Shown in pieces: positions 1-11,919 of a DNA stretch of 64,000 bases (position 1 is its first letter; each line of letters starts with the position of its first letter). The notes beneath the pieces were generated by a model. It saw nothing but the letters and a program-made list of their open reading frames with translations, did not search any database and was not told the origin of the DNA. The position numbers and the translations under genes were made by a program. Source of the DNA: Nematostella vectensis (Eukaryota; Cnidaria; Anthozoa; Actiniaria; Edwardsiidae); the NCBI RefSeq assembly GCF_932526225.1, contig NC_064036.1:7013519-7077518 (forward strand), given 5' to 3'.

Positions 1-815
1 CCATCATCACACGCTAACCACACGCCCATCATCACACGCTAACCACACGCTCATCATCACACGCTAACCTCACGCTCATCATCACACGCTAACCACACGC
101 TCATCATCATCACACGCTAATCACACGTTCATCATCACACGCTAACCACACGCTCATCATCACACGCTAACCACACGCTCATCATCACACGCTAACCACA
201 CGCTCATCATCACACGCTAACCACACGCTCATCATCACACGCTAACCACACGCTCATCATCACACGCTAACCACACGCTCATCATCACACGCTAACCACA
301 CGCTCATCATCACACGCTAACCACACGCTCATCATCACACGCTAACCACACGCTCATCATCACACGCTAACCACACGCTCATCATTACACGCTTACCACA
401 CGCTTATATTCACACGCTAACCACATGCTCATCATCATCACACGCTAACCACGCTCATCATTACACGCTTACCACACGCTTATATTCACACGCTAACCAC
501 ACGCTCATATCAACACACTCTAACCACACGTTCATCATCACACGCTAACCACACGCTTATCATCACACGCTAACCACACGCTCATCATCACACACTAACC
601 ACACGCATCATCACACGCTAACCACACGCTCATCATCACACGCTAACCACACGCTCATTATCCCACGCTAACCACACGCTCATATCATCACACACTAACC
701 TCATGCTCATTATCACACGCTAACCAGACGCTCATCATCATCACACGCTAACCACACGCTCATCATCACACGCTAACCACACGCTCATCATCATCACACG
801 CTAAGCATTCGCAGG
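1..815. repeat. 25-bp minisatellite array at left edge
   Basis: About 32 head-to-tail copies of a 25-bp unit (CACACGCTAACCACACGCTC followed by ATCAT), with occasional 3-bp indels (extra ATC) and diverged units around 385-700. It begins at the window edge, so its true length is unknown. It lies 3' of the last visible anoctamin exon, so it is probably inside the next anoctamin intron. Confidence 0.97.
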
Positions 816-840
816 GGCGGCGGAGTGGTTCCATAAGTTG

Positions 841-925
841 GGGGGGGGGGTTGGGCAATAGGGGGAGGGGTGGGTAGTAGTTTCAGGGGGAGGGGTGAGT
901 GGTGGTTTCAGGGGGAGGGGTAGGT
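841..925. repeat. G-rich 25-bp repeat, about three copies
   Basis: Three copies of a 25-bp unit of the form GGGGGAGGGGTGRGTRGTRG-TTTCA follow a ten-G run. The plus strand carries many G-runs of four or five, so G-quadruplex formation is plausible. The minus strand, which would be in the anoctamin transcript, is C-rich. Confidence 0.85.
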
Positions 926-1564
926 GTTGGTTTCAAATTCTTAAGTGCTATTTAAAAGAACGCGGAGGATAACCTAGGTTTTATGCACAGAATTTGAAAC
1001 TGTATAACAAATTTGTTGTCGGTTGCATATGTACCGCTTCAAGCACACGCGCATGCGCCATAACCTCACCAGACAAGAGTTTGTATAGCAAGCGGATCCC
1101 TTAGTTTGACAAGGGAATCTATAATCATAAGGACAGGGTCTTGTTGTTCGCGACATTACAAGGATCAGATCCTAATGTTCCAACGTGCTAGGTTAACTAA
1201 ATTTTATAGTTTTTTTCAATTTACGTTTCCATTGAAAAGGATAGTATATAGAAGTTTGTTAATGAAATAATGTCTGTGAGTAAAAGACCAGTAATTGGCC
1301 GTTTGCAAGACTCCCCTTAAAAGGGCTTTGCCAGCCGCTATGTTGTCATGGAAAATGAGAGAAAGCATCCATTTCCATATTGGCTAATTTGAATTTCGTG
1401 ATGTTTTCGATTTAATCTAGGAAATGAAGTTTAAACCTTTTAAGATGGTCGTTCAACAACAGAAGTGTGGCCGAGTAGATGAACTCTTTAATCAACATCA
1501 GTTGTGTGCTCCTGTATTCCATCGAGCAGAGATCATGATGTTTCAAAAAGCTAGTTAATCTTAC

Positions 1565-4500
1565 CTGATGTCTCTTCCAGACCTCCAGAAATACCACAGC
1601 CCAGAAAGACATAAAAACAGCAAAGAACACAGTTCCTCGGTAATCCACAGCGTGTGAATACTTGGCATACTTGCAGCTCCGTGTAAGCGTCCAGAAGCTG
1701 CAGTTACGATCACACAAGGGACACATATAGAAAAGCTCACTATTGTCAAGATTACACACGTCCTGGACGGGCGGGTAGTCTGTGGTTGTGAATAAACCAA
1801 TCAGAACGCAGATCAGGCCTACGATTGACGCGCTTATCAGCATCATAGTATAGGTACCCAACCACGCAAAATACATCGCTATCCGCGAACCGAAGTAATT
1901 CTTGATTGCATCCAATGGCTGGTACTTGTACCACCGATGAAATGACGCCCAGTCTTTGACAAGTCGCTGTCGGTCATTGTTCGGCAGTTTGTCGCCAAGA
2001 GCTAAGATATTGACATCTCCGTCGTGGAGATTGTAAGCGTCATCGTAAACTTCCTCGCGGAGAAGTCGTTGGATTCCGAAGTCTTCCTCGTGCTCGGAAA
2101 AATGCGCTGACAGCATGATGTGAAAAACCATCCGACTTCTGTCAACACCGCTGAAAAAATTATCCTTGTCTTTGATCAGAAACTTCTTCTTGTTAAACTT
2201 ATCGATAGTGAAAAAGTCGTTAATGCACCTTTTTTCTTTTCTAACCGTTGGATTATCGATGACAGCGAAGTTGAATCGATTGGGTATCCAGCTGTTTTCG
2301 GAAGTGTTCGATTGGTCCTCGGCTTCATGGATAGGTACTCGGAGCATAATATTCTCGGCACATGTGGCCAGGGGCTCCCACGGGGCGTGAATAAGAGTAT
2401 ACAGTAGCGACAATTTCTGTAAACAATAACCTCGAATCAGCGAAATACTCGAATCAGCGTATGTAACCGTGGACAAATAGATATAGTTGGTTATAACGGA
2501 TCATGGTAAGATTAATAAGATTATACAAATATAGCCTTCTCCACAGGCATCTCAAAGAGCAGGGAAAAAGGATTGGGTTTCCTGTGGCAAAAAAACGGAA
2601 GTGACAAACCGGAAGCGCTGCAATTTCGCCAGAGGTAACCCATTCTTTCCGTCCTTTTCATCATGAGTTGCCTGCCGAGGAGGCTAATAATAGTACACTA
2701 TTTGTTTAACGAAATAAGGAATCTTAAGCCAAAATGTTTTGCATAGGTTTGTACTTTCGGTGATTGAAAACGAAGACCTCAGTATTTTTTTATTAAGAGT
2801 GGTGAACATATCTTTTCAAATAAGGTATCACAAACCTTGTTTTTCCCATTTCTTCTTTTTTTGGTTTTCTTGTCACCACCAATGAAGTCCACGTTATTAT
2901 CACTTCTTCCAGACTCGGCGTCCTCCGACGATGTCCCAGGAACTCCAACGTCGCCTTCAACCTCTCTCACAACACCCTCGCTCCCGTCTTCCTCCAGAGT
3001 CTTCTCTCGTAACCCTCCCCTTCCAGATGTCCCAGGAACGACGCCATTACCCCATTCCTCACCGTCACTTACACGACTCTCGCTCGCGTCTTCCTTTAGC
3101 TTCTCTTTCCTTAAGCCACCACTTTTAGATGTCCCAGGACCACCAATATCCCATTCCTCACCCTCACTTACACGACTCTCGCTCGCGTCTTCCTTTAGCT
3201 TCTCTTTCCTTAAGCCACCACTTTTAGATGTCCCAGGACCACCAATATCCCATCTCTCACCATTTCTCGTATCACTCACTCCTACGCCTGCCTGCAGAGA
3301 ATCTTCCCCTGACCCATTAGACTCCAGACGACGTTCTACGACCCCCATATCCACCAATACTGCTTGCTTGCTATCACCTTGCTTATTTATCTCTTCAGGC
3401 TCTTCTTCATCACCTTTTCCCTTTAATTCCAAAGGCGATATCCTTGATGCTTCTCTCCCAATAGCACCCATCAGTTCACTCTTTAGGCCCAGCGTAGCAC
3501 CTAGATCAACGGCACCTTCAGTTTGCTCGATCACCTTGCCTGCCATCGGCTTAACCGCAGTCACTACCGCATCTGTCACCCCTTTCTGCAGAGCATCAAG
3601 GTCGCGTTCCTTAACAGCCTTGAATAGCGAGGACGTCATCTTGCTTGCAAAACTTTTACCCTATGAAAGTTGCGTATTAGAAACGAAGGGAAAGGGAAAT
3701 GTAGTTTAAAGAGTTGTGTTGGGTGGTCTACCTTTTCAATATCTTGACTGTCTTGGTAAGCATGTTCCTTTTCGTCCAACGCGCTATCCGTGATAGCTTC
3801 TTTCAATGGCTTGGCAACTGTTTCTACTGTATCCGTCAGAGCGGTCTGTATGGCTTTGAAATCGCCCTCTTTTGCAGCCCTGAACAATGAACCCGCAATC
3901 TTGGAAGCAACACCCTTTTTCTGTGAAGGATTGAAGCCCCCTTTTACAGCGCAACCAGTAAAACCGTGAACACCAAAAAATGTGTGGGATGTTAATAGTG
4001 TCTTCTGACGAATCAGACGAGAGAATTCAAAACCGAAACTTATTGAGACATATTTAAAGTTGACTGTTTGAATCTCTCTCGAGTGATTGGTTGGAACAAG
4101 CATACGTAAACATCCATACATATTCACGGTTCACAGTTTTACTATGGTCGCGCTGTTATTGTATTTACCAACAGTATTTATGCTGGCAAGCCCTATCAAG
4201 AACGTTAGAGGAAGCATTTATTAGCTTCTGACATAGTTACCTTCGCACAACCATCTTCTGTTATATCATCAATCACATCATGTTTTCCATCGTCAGTTTC
4301 TGATCCCAAAACACCAACAGCATCTTCAAGTCGGTCGGCGTTCTTCTCCACTAATGGCTCGGCGACTGTTTCTACTGCATCACTTAGGTGGGTTTGTATG
4401 GCTTTAAGATCGCCTTCCTTTGCAGCTTTGAATAAAGTAGACGCCATCTTTGAAGCAAATCTCTTTTTCTGTAGAGGCATAAATTAAGAAAATAGAAAAA

Positions 4501-7092
4501 AAGTAGTACCTTCGACATGTAAGATGGCTTCCTATCAGAGCAAGCTTTTCAGTAGTACATTACCTTAACAGCGCCTTCGTCACCCGTGCTATCCAAACCG
4601 CCGTCTTCTCCGTCATCGCCTTTGCCGACTGACAGATCAAGCAGATCAGGCCTAACTCCAAATGAGTCTCCAGCCTGTTTCACCATCTGGTCTTTTATAG
4701 ATTCCGTTGCTTTGCCGAGAGCCCCCGCAATCTCGGACTGAAATGCTTCGAAGTTACCTTTTGTTGCTGCCTTGAGTAGAGACAACTTTCCTAAACCAAT
4801 ACCTTCTTTCTGAAACGTATAATATAAGTACATAGTATTGTTGTTTTTAAAACACATATTGGAAAAAATATCATAAACTTTAAATGCTAGCGGAATGAGT
4901 TATAACCTTTGCATCTGTGTCACTCGTATCTTCCCCGGAGTTACCATCCTTGCCAATATCCTGTCCTGGTTGTACGCCTAGGGCAGCACTTAGATCAACA
5001 CCTACAGCACCTTCAACTTGCTCGGTAACCTTGCCTGCCATCGGCTGTATCGCTGTCACTACCGCATCTGTCACCCCTTGCAGAGCATCTAGGTCGCGTT
5101 CCTTTACAGCCTTGAATAGCGAGGACGTCATCTTGCTTGCAAAACTTATACCCTGGAAAAAGTTAAATTTTATTGGGTTGGTATTTGCTAAGATAAGTGT
5201 AACATAATTAATTATAAACTATCACACAGTAATGAAGGTACAAGAGAACACTCTTTTTTATTAGTAGGTTTGCCTTCAGTCTGCGTAGCAAGCCGAAAGA
5301 GGGAGAGGAGACCGTGTCAAGAGGGAGAGGAGACCGTGTCAAGCGCGCTTCTTAACCTGCCCGCTTTCACTCTTTCTTCTCCCTTAGCGCATACTACGCT
5401 TTTGTTTGTGTTCTAGTTAGAAACAAAGGTACACTGACGCGCGTCTTTTATTGTTCTGACTAAGACCTGCCGCTTAACATTAACCTTCTTGTAGCAGATA
5501 TGATTGCAAGGACAGCCTGGATCGATTAAATACCTCATCTTTCACGCTACTTTTAACATCTTCACAGCCTTCCTTTTCTTTTTGGGCAGGGCGCTCGTGC
5601 TGTAACCCTGCACCAAAGCTATCAGGAAGTCCGCTTTGTTCAGCCACTTTACGCGCCACCGGCTTAGCGGTATTTACTACAGCATCCGTGAGATCTGACT
5701 GAAACGCCTTGAAATCTTCATCTTTCGCTGCTTTGAGGAGAGAAGACGTCATCTTGGCAGCAAAACCCTGCTGTCAGTAAAATGCAATAAAGAATTAAAA
5801 TAGGAAGTGGGAAAAGAAATAGAAAGGCTCCATGATAAATGATCTATCACATTACTATAACTCCCAGGCTGCTAAAAAGAACCCTGTGCATACAGAAGTG
5901 AATGAATAAGACCGCAGGGATCGCAAGCGGTAGAAACGTCTTGGTGGCGGAAGAAACAAAAATCCATAAATTGAGCATTTTGTGTGTTAAACCTTGTGCA
6001 AATGTCTACATTTTTAATTTTGGTGATAAAGGGAGACCTTGAAACAACGAAAAATTGTATTACTGCTTGCAGCAAACGGACTTATAGCCAGTAATTTATT
6101 CAGGTACGCTATGCCGTATTTGTGCTCTACCGTGGATTATCCCCTACCTTTTGTTTGCTATCGCTGCTCTCAGCACCAGATGCGCTTTTCTCTTGTTGGG
6201 ATGTTTCCTCACCGATATCATTTACTCCGGCGTCTTCTAGGATCTTTCCAGCAATTGGTTTGGAAGCAGTGACTAGCACATCTGTCAAGCCTACGGCTGC
6301 TGTCTTTAGACTCCTATCCTTGTAGGCTTTGTACAAGGTCGACGAGACTTTCGTCGCGTATCCAGCCCATGCTTGCTATAGTAACAAGAAAACAAGGAGG
6401 ACTTGTTAAAGAGTCACTGTCAGCCGTCATATTATCACCTAACAAAAGTAGCGAAGGGTGGGAAAATACATATTTACATCGGCCGATTTGGGGAAGCTGT
6501 TTGCAATATTTTCGATCGAACTTGGTAAATAAACCGTAAGATTTTTTTTTTAGATCTCATATCATATTTTTTTCCAATATTGGTTGAGAACAATAACAAA
6601 TGTTTTATTAGCTCCCTCCCTCACCCTCCATTCCCCCTAGAAAAAATCATCCCTGCCTACGACTGCCATAATTATGATTCTCGTGCCTTAACCCACCCAA
6701 AGAAAGAGGCCATGATGGGTCCCCTTCACGCACATAAATAAACTCCAAAGTATACTTACTTTTTTTATTGTAGGCTCAACGCGTTGAATGAGAAGTCCCT
6801 GTTCCTGTAAGCTTCGTTCAAAATAACGTCTTTTTCGTTCATTCTCTTTAGCCTTATCTCCATCCGAATCGAACACTGTCACAAGTACAAAGTCCACCCT
6901 CTTTCCCTCCGACAGGAACTCGTCGTCTACCACAGGTATCTCATCAGGGTCTGTTTGTCCTTTTCTCTCTCCAATTCCCGGTATATGAAGCGCCGACTTT
7001 AGTCCTTCTGGGACATTTAGTCGCGACCGAATCTCCGAGTCAAGCTTGCTTGTCACCTTTCGCTTTACGTTACCGACGATAGAATCCATCAT
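1565..7092 (-). CDS. Anoctamin (TMEM16 family), 5' part, nine exons visible
   Basis: Anoctamins are dimeric membrane proteins acting as Ca2+-activated chloride channels or lipid scramblases. Exons, in gene order on the minus strand: 6760-7092, 6148-6375, 5534-5770, 4907-5152, 4564-4809, 4241-4468, 3732-3920, 2836-3660 and 1565-2416. Every exon is a multiple of three and every junction is phase 0, giving 1128 codons if all are included. Exon 1 holds the first half of the anoctamin dimerization domain (RVDFVLV, then a charged helix ending in LQEQGLLIQRV). Exon 9 resumes it at HAPWEPLATCAE and continues to two membrane segments (YFAWLGTYTMMLISASIVG and GTVFFAVFMSFWAVVFLEVW) with the family MCPLCD cysteine motif between them. 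The pore helices and Ca2+ site lie in later exons beyond the left edge. The start is ATG at 7092 or, one codon later, 7089. The subfamily (ANO1-7 type) is not resolved. Confidence 0.93.
2417..2835 (-). other. Anoctamin intron 8
   Basis: Intron between the cassette array and the conserved exon 9, with donor GTTTGTG and acceptor TTTACAG. I see no other gene or repeat in it. Confidence 0.7.
2836..3660 (-). CDS. Anoctamin exon 8: long cassette with internal 33-aa repeats
   Basis: The last and largest cassette (275 codons) starts with the shared FASKMTSSLFKAVKERD module. It then carries a low-complexity acidic tail with about three and a half copies of a 33-residue unit containing WDIGGPGTSKSGGLRKEKL and a KEDASESR stretch. 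The two best copies are nearly identical over a 99-bp period (landmarks at 3128 and 3227). It ends in a basic KKTKKRRNGKNK segment before the donor at 2835. The opposite strand has a 290-codon open frame (2837-3709), which is a shadow of this exon. Confidence 0.85.
2836..6375 (-). repeat. Array of seven related phase-0 cassette exons inside anoctamin
   Basis: The exons are 6148-6375, 5534-5770, 4907-5152, 4564-4809, 4241-4468, 3732-3920 and 2836-3660, coding for 76, 79, 82, 82, 76, 63 and 275 residues. Each begins with a polypyrimidine-AG acceptor and a lead such as KKRFASKM or QGFAAKM. A shared core of about 40 residues follows: SSLFKAxKEGDLKAxQ, then a TDAVxTxAKP helix. Each ends in a variable acidic tail and an AAG|GT or GAG|GT donor. 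The core resembles the first helix of an ankyrin repeat, but no full ankyrin repeat is visible, so the fold is unknown. All seven are 0-0 symmetric, so any subset can be skipped without a frameshift. Exons 5534-5770 and 4907-5152 have weaker donors (GTATTT, GTTATA). Confidence 0.85.
6760..7092 (-). CDS. Anoctamin exon 1: start and N-terminal dimerization half
   Basis: This exon encodes 111 residues beginning MMDSIVGNVKRK. Residues about 65-105 carry the hallmark RVDFVLVTVFDSD strand followed by ENERKRRYFERSLQEQGLL, the beta-alpha unit that opens the anoctamin dimerization domain. It ends at a strong donor (AAA|GTAAGT, GT at 6759-6758) in phase 0. In ordinary anoctamins the next residues lead within a short spacer to HAPWE. 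Here that motif is delayed until exon 9. Confidence 0.9.
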
Positions 7093-8713
7093 TCATACCA
7101 TCATTTAGCCCCTTGGGATTAAACAAATAATGTAAAGAATTAGCATTTTTGTCCCCTGTTTCATATAAATAGAATCGCGCAAAAATTATGAATAAAAATC
7201 AGGTAAGTTTAACGAGAACTTCGGTAAGTAGTTTACGATAGTAGATTGATCCTCTAAGTTTTCCCAAATGAACATGATACGCACGGCTTCGAAATTAGGA
7301 AGAGTTTGAATCGCACAAGAAGCTGACGCGAGCAGAAAAGTTAAAGGCAAAATTTGCCCTTTTACAAACTCACATTAGATTAGAGGTTCTTTTTTTCAAT
7401 TTCTATGTTTTCCTATATCCTTTAAACACAATTTACCTTAATGTTTCTTGTAAGGTAATCACTTGTCATAACCTCGTATATGAACAACCTTAGCCGAGGA
7501 TCCTAGCAATGTGTTCATCGACGGGTATTGACGGCTGTTTAAGTTTCTTAATCAGATTGATTGGTTATGATTGGTGTTTGATGATCAGCGTTTTATCATT
7601 GCGGCCGGCTTTCAATGATACAATAATAGCACACAACCATACTTGAAAAACTCAATCAAAGCCACGCAAAATTAGAAATATATATCAGGGGTAGTGATCT
7701 AAGACTCACAAAAGGTAAAAAAAGCCACAAATAATTGGGAAAGCCAAAGAAAAATATTTATATACTCTCTTTCACGATAGTAAATTATGTGGTTAGTCCA
7801 TTGTGTGTAATCCCAATAATTCAAGGTACAAATAGCATATAGGGCGTCCCGACGGCCACGAGAACACAAAGCAAGGTTTTTATACTCGCATGGCGTATTA
7901 TACGCCACGAAATTATAGGGTGGAGTTTGAGGCTACACTTTTTAGATACGTTTCTATTTCCAGTTTCTTTTTCTTTGGGGAGCATTTCACAGTTTCAGGT
8001 TGATTTCTTTTCACTGATTTCTATGGTATGTAGATATTTTTCACAAAATGAGTAATCGTCGGGTAGAGGAAAAAAAATTAAAATTGTTAAGACTAAAAAG
8101 AAAACCAAAACCAAACATGGAGATAACTAAACGAACAAACCAACAAACAAAAACAGTTATTTCTTATAAATGAGCCATGACCCCTTACGACCGAGGCAAT
8201 ATTACCCAGAACGGAAAGCCTCGCAAATCAATGCTCTCATAAAATGTTTCAAAAGCAGGAGATAGGTCGAAGCAATAAAAATGACTGACTCCTCGACGTA
8301 TTAAAAAAATGTTCAAAGATGTAGCTATAACACCTAGCAGGAGAGCATGAATGCGCGTACCCTATGCCGCGGCGTACCTAATAACCGAACAAATAAATTT
8401 AGAAAGCGGTGTAGCACAGTCATAGGTCAGCATATGCGATTAATTCTGATATGTGACCGATTCTTCAATAAGAAATTACCTAATTTTTCGTTAGGTGTGT
8501 GTGTGGGGGTGCCCCCTACCCACTGGCCCCCTGTACACACCTGTATGGGGATAGGGCGAAAAAAGCTTTATGAAAAAAAAAATTGAGAGAACAATAAAAG
8601 ACAAAGGAACGAATACCGCGTGACAGATGAAACCACAGGCTTCCCATAGAGGTGGGGATGGTGGCAATTGAGCCAGCATTATTTCACACAGCAGTTTTAA
8701 CCATTTAAACAAT
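7093..8713. other. Intergenic spacer between divergent anoctamin and PIGV
   Basis: AT-rich sequence separating two divergently transcribed genes. The short open frames here are under 100 codons, overlap repeats or homopolymers and resemble nothing I recognise. It presumably contains both promoters, but I cannot point to a specific element. Confidence 0.6.
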
Positions 8714-11208
8714 ATGGCGGACGCTTCGTGCGTGAGGGGAATTGCTAGAATCGCTCTAATTTCCCGAATAACAGTTTTCATTTTACAGGTAAGGGGTATT
8801 GAAGTTTTTCATTTACTTAAATCTTGCTGTAAAATATATTTTATGGAAGTGTTTTCTTTGTGGCCTTTCCATGTGGAACAAAGTAGATCGCACGTCGTGC
8901 AAAGCTGTCTACTCACGCGCTTTTTTAGGCGGATGTCACAGGAGTTTAGACCTCATCACAAGCCTTTTTTTGTGAGAATGTTCATACATTCTCTATATTA
9001 CACGGCATTTGCTCTTTTGGGTTTCTTTCATATATTCATTGTATTTCACTCGAGTTCACAAGATTTCTACCCAAGTTGGGTTGACAGCTATGATCGTGTC
9101 TGTTTTATTTTGATTCTCATAGCTTCTTTTTCATTTTAGCTTTGTTTTAACCATTTTCTTGATGATTACGACTCTTCGTCTTCTTTACCACTTTCTACTG
9201 AAGAAAGCACAGCCGATAGAGGAATAGCAATCCTTCTCAATGGATTCCACAAATGGGACTCCGTTTACTTCCTGAAAATTGCAGATGAAGGTTACAAGTA
9301 TGAGCAATACATGGCTTTCTTCCCTCTTTATCCCATGCTAAGCAGAGCAGTCACATCCCTTGTACATCCATGCACAGGTGGCCTAGTTCAATTCTCAAAT
9401 GTTTTGTTACTTTTGTCGTGTACAGTAAGCTGGGCTGCATTTATCATTGCTTCAGTTCATCTCTACAAACTCGGTTTGTTTGTAGTTAAAGACAATGTTG
9501 TAGCTTATATTGCTGCAGTGCTCTTCTGTATCAACCCTGCAAGTGTGTTCTTTTCAAGCGTCTACACAGAGAGCTTATTTGCTTGTTGTTTATTTTGTGG
9601 GCTGTACCACCTTGTTAAGGCAAAGAGGCTATCCCAGTGGCTATTATCATCAATTGTGCTGTCTTTAGGAACTGCAACAAGGTCAAATGGGATCCTTTCA
9701 TGTGGATTTGTAACACATTCTATTCTCACCTCAACAGCTGGAGAAATGTTAACTAAAAAAGAATCCAAAAAGTCAGTATATCAGATACTGAGAGCTTTTA
9801 TGCAAACCATGGCTAATCTGGTGATCTGTAATTTTGTTGTCCTTTTGCCATTTATGCTATTCCAGTGGTACGGTTACCGTTTGTACTGCCGCTTACCTGT
9901 CAGTGGCTACTTTACCACTATGGACCTACCGCCCTGGTGTAACAAGTCCCTACCGATGCCGTACTCCTATATACAGAATCATTACTGGAATGTTGGGTTT
10001 CTAAATTATTTTGAGCTGAAGCAAATTCCCAACTTCATTCTGGCAAGCCCCATGATACTACTTAGTGTTCTATCAATAACGATGTACATTCTAAATCAGA
10101 ATGGAGCAAAAGCTGCTAAAACTCTTGGTTTGTTGCGAAGCATAACAAACAGTAGGTGAGTTTTTTAGATGTCATTTTTTAAACTACCTATTTTTTTTTA
10201 CTAAAAAAAAGTCGAACATTATTGAAAACTTCCATCTAATGGAAAAAACCCTGTGCAATAGAAACTTCTTTCCCAGGGCTGAAACTTACACCTGTACTAG
10301 TCATTTTAAAATAAAGATTTCTCTCTTTATGTGTCAAAATATTTGAGGATAATAAATTTTCTTTGACCAAGAATTTGCGTACAAATATATGAATGTTTAG
10401 GAAATACAACTGAAAGTTTAAAACAAGTTTTAGGTTTTACATCAGCACTTTATACTTCAAACTATAAAGAGAGCTTGTTTTTCTTTTGTTTTGCAGTGGC
10501 AAGTCTGGTGTTTATTGCCCTGCAGTTTTTGTGTACATAGCACATCTGACATTTCTTACAGCTTTTGGAGTGACGTCTATGCATGTTCAGGTGAGACACA
10601 AATGGAAGACAGTTTTTGTTATTTCATTTATTTTATCAAAACAATTAAAAGTAGAGACAAAAGGCTGATCAAGGAAATATTTTTTTTGAAAAAACAAAAA
10701 CTATCCAATATTAGAAGGTCAAGCTTCTGACCTAATTTAGTTTAGTTATTGGATTCATCACACAAGCAATATGGTTTACTGTCCTAACTTAAATACCAGT
10801 CTGACATAAACAAAATTAAAATACACAATACCAAATAAACAAAGATGTAACAGGAGAGAAAACACAGTGCTAGCCTCAGTTTTAAAGTCTTCCCTTAATT
10901 GCCCTCTCAATCCACCTATGGAGACTACAAGCCATTTTGGAATAATGAGCAAGGCTTTACATCATGCCATTGATTATGGTGGAATAGAGATGAGTGGCTG
11001 TGATCTGTTGCAGGTGGTAACAAGGATGATTGCATCTTCGTCTCCTGTTATCTACTGGTTTGCGGCTGAGTGTGTTATCAACCAGTTTAACACTCCTCAG
11101 CAAGGGCCATATTTGCTTCCTCCCTTGGGTTCTACTGTCATAGGGTACTTTGTTCTGTATAGTGTTCTTGGAGTTGTTTTACACTGCAACTTTTACCCAT
11201 GGACATAA
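8714..11208 (+). CDS. PIGV: GPI mannosyltransferase 2 (PIG-V)
   Basis: PIG-V is the multi-pass ER enzyme that adds the second mannose to the GPI anchor precursor, using dolichol-phosphate mannose. Four exons: 8714-8788, 9140-10155, 10497-10590 and 11014-11208, giving 459 aa (human about 493), with phases consistent at every junction. Seen: N-terminal hydrophobic segment (GIARIALISRITVFIL), the family motif HKWDSVYFLKIADEGY then FFPLYPML, many hydrophobic helices, NPASVFFSSVYTESL, a lumenal FCR-like loop ending in WNVGFLNYF, and a C-terminal SSSPVIYWF helix. It ends NFYPWT-stop. An AATAAA at 11207-11212 overlaps the stop codon. Another PMT/PIG-M-like enzyme is possible but fits less well. Confidence 0.92.
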
Positions 11209-11919
11209 TAAAGAACAATATTACAAATCCTTGCATATATCAACAAAGATCATGTGCAAATAACTTGACTTATACTGTACTTATACTGGCACCACCAAAA
11301 TAATTGCAAAACCATGGAAATAAGTGTTGCCAAAAAATCCCTTGTTTCCTTTGTTACATTAGTTTACTCTAGAGACAAAACAAGAAGACCAAACCTCAGT
11401 GTTGATATCTATTCATAGTGTGACACGTCCTACCATGGCCAGGAAGATAAAGCTTTACAAAGCTTAACAATTAGAATACAACAATAACAGTTTTAATTTG
11501 CAAAATTCTCAAATCCAGAGGGTTCTTGTCATTTTCTGCATAGCACCAAGACCTTTCTTTGTTATGCTGATTTGTTTGAAAAATACAAGTAGGGGCATGG
11601 CAGCACCCGCAGTTTACTTAATGTCTTTGCATCGTGCTGCCCCAACCAGTATTTATTTCTAGGCCCAAGCCTGCATTGCACAGTTAAGGTTCACCTGAAG
11701 CCTTTGTTAAAGCTTAGGGCACGTATTTTTCATATCATTCTGAAATGAGAATAGTTGGTAGAGAATGTTCAGAATAGCATTCTAGTCATTCTGCTACAGG
11801 TAGCAGAATGGGTGGAATGGCATTCATTACATTCCGGAAAGGGAACGCGGGATCAACTAACACACGCTTTTTCTATTCTAATCATTCACATTCCGGAATT
11901 ACGAGTAAAAAGCGTGCCC
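11209..11919. other. Spacer 3' of PIGV
   Basis: Probable 3' UTR of PIGV and intergenic DNA leading into the 64-bp minisatellite. No further coding signal is seen. A short inverted repeat is present around 11735-11905 (GAATGNNATTC-type palindromes such as CATTCTGAAATGAGAATAG and ATTCCGGAAAGGGAAC), possibly a small transposon remnant. Confidence 0.5.

Noticed and set aside
1-815. Regular direct repeats that could suggest a CRISPR array
   Set aside because: Units are contiguous with no unique spacers, and the window is clearly eukaryotic.
2837-3709. 290-codon plus-strand open frame rich in Ser and Pro
   Set aside because: It is the reverse complement of anoctamin exon 8, which has the conserved module and proper splice sites.
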